Positions 63,095-64,000 of a stretch of DNA of 64,000 nt are shown here, in pieces. The translations under genes and the position numbers were made by a program. Every line of letters begins with the position of its first letter. Position 1 is the stretch's first letter. Source of the DNA: Xiphophorus maculatus (lineage: Eukaryota; Chordata; Actinopteri; Cyprinodontiformes; Poeciliidae); assembly GCF_002775205.1 (NCBI RefSeq), contig NC_036457.1, positions 2,207,001 through 2,271,000 on the forward strand. Direction: 5' to 3'. Under the pieces are notes generated by a model. It had not been told where the DNA came from, did not search any database, and saw only the letters and a list, made by a program, of their open reading frames with translations.

Positions 63095-63500
63095 AAAAAC
63101 ACAAAATCTTACCTAGTATTTTTGTCTAATTCCTCCTGGAAATATCAAAAATAACTTGCAAGTAACTTTTTTAGGTCAATAATTCCTTAATATTGATTAA
63201 AATATATATGTACCAGTTCCACTGGCAGATTATTTTAACTATAACAAGACATTTTCCCCCTTTTATAAGTGAAATAATCTGCCAGTGGAACTAGAACTGG
63301 GTTGCTAGGTGATGGGCTGTGGTTGGCTGGTGTTGCTAAGCAACGGCGCCAGTGGAGCTAGCATTTCTTCATCAATATTAAGGAATTATTGACCTAAAAC
63401 AAGCTCTTACATCTGGCTGGAAAGTTATTTACTAGCTAGTTTTGTCTTATTTCAAATGAACTAAAACACTTTGTAAGATTTTGTTTTTACAATGAAACTT
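63095..63500. mobile_element. MITE-like repeat with an inserted X-box pair
   Basis: Inverted halves (ttccactggcagattattt and aaataatctgccagtggaac; aattccttaatattgatt and caatattaaggaatt) surround an insert. The insert carries gttgctaggtgat (63301) and gttgctaagcaac (63332), 31 bases apart. It is bordered by ccagtggaactag and ccagtggagctag. Confidence 0.6.
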
Positions 63501-64000
63501 TCTGTACATATGCAGAAATTTGAGTTTCAAATTAGCAAGTACGATAATTTAATTTAATCTCTTGGATGACTTTTTTTTTTTTCCAAACACTTCAGTCAGA
63601 GGAAATTTAAACGTGTTCAAAGTATCTGACTGGGTGAATTTTCTGCATGAGCGTCAGTGAAACATGAAAATGAATCTGCGTCAGCTACTGAGGTGGATTT
63701 CTACTGACTAATAGATGTTCAGTCAACAGGAAGATCAGCAGATGATGCAAAACTCGTGTTTCTCACCATCACTTTTATTTCCACTCTTCCTGCATAATGC
63801 AGGAAGTAGCAGAGCCATAAAAAGTGCAGAATAGAGCTTGAAGAATATGATTTTTGGTTTTATTAAACATTTATGACTTTTATTCCTCCAAATAAAAAAA
63901 TGACAAGAAATTTTTTTCCCTATAGGATATAAGTAATATATTTTCTTTTTTCTGTTTTAACTGTTTTCAATCGGTTAAGTAAAATTCACAAAATAGAAAG
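63501..64000. other. Intergenic, no gene seen
   Basis: AT-rich window end, with no recognised feature. Confidence 0.4.

Overview
This window looks like teleost fish nuclear DNA. It holds intron-rich vertebrate genes in AT-rich sequence, crowded with fish-type hAT and Tc1 MITEs, tRNA-derived SINEs, LINE relics and long microsatellites. A 100-N run at 18927-19026 marks an assembly join. Nothing prokaryotic is present. The species cannot be named from sequence alone.

Two complete protein-coding genes are visible, both on the minus strand. The first is the Iroquois homeobox gene irx4 (five coding exons, 2989-8466, 476 codons before the stop). The second is unc93a, a multipass membrane protein of the UNC93/MFS-like family (eight coding exons, 41415-49056, 466 codons before the stop). 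All splice junctions could be placed and the reading phases agree across both genes.

Layout. 1-1400: a tandem repeat of 276-bp units with CpG-rich, promoter-like motifs. 1400-2990: irx4 3' flank with a candidate conserved noncoding stretch. 2989-8466: irx4. 8467-12300: its upstream flank, with candidate noncoding elements and two long microsatellites. 12300-18930: gene-poor DNA with LINE relics. 18927-19309: an assembly gap followed by a two-exon fragment of a ribosomal protein uL2 (rpl8) gene. 19400-22350: dispersed repeats, no gene. 22353-39600: duplicated 5'-flank DNA of unc93a, including two extra copies of its first coding exon, a broken hAT transposase gene and several MITE/SINE insertions. 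39740-41400: unc93a 3' flank. 41415-49056: unc93a. 49057-54560: the resident copy of the unc93a 5' flank, paralogous to the left-hand copies. 54560-64000: intergenic sequence with fish repeats, a nuclear-receptor DR1-like site and no confident gene.

The most distinctive structure is the unc93a 5'-flank duplication. Three near-identical copies of coding exon 1 (ATG to splice donor, 30 codons) lie at 27635-27724, 29217-29306 and 48967-49056. Large upstream blocks are duplicated too: called beta (two copies) and gamma (three copies) below. Only the exon at 49056 is followed by exons 2-8. Copy-specific insertions (hAT, SINE, Tc1-like MITE, hAT MITE) and copy-specific deletions allow the events to be ordered. 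The two genes have no obvious functional link: irx4 encodes a transcription factor with known roles in heart and neural patterning, while unc93a is a membrane protein of poorly defined role.
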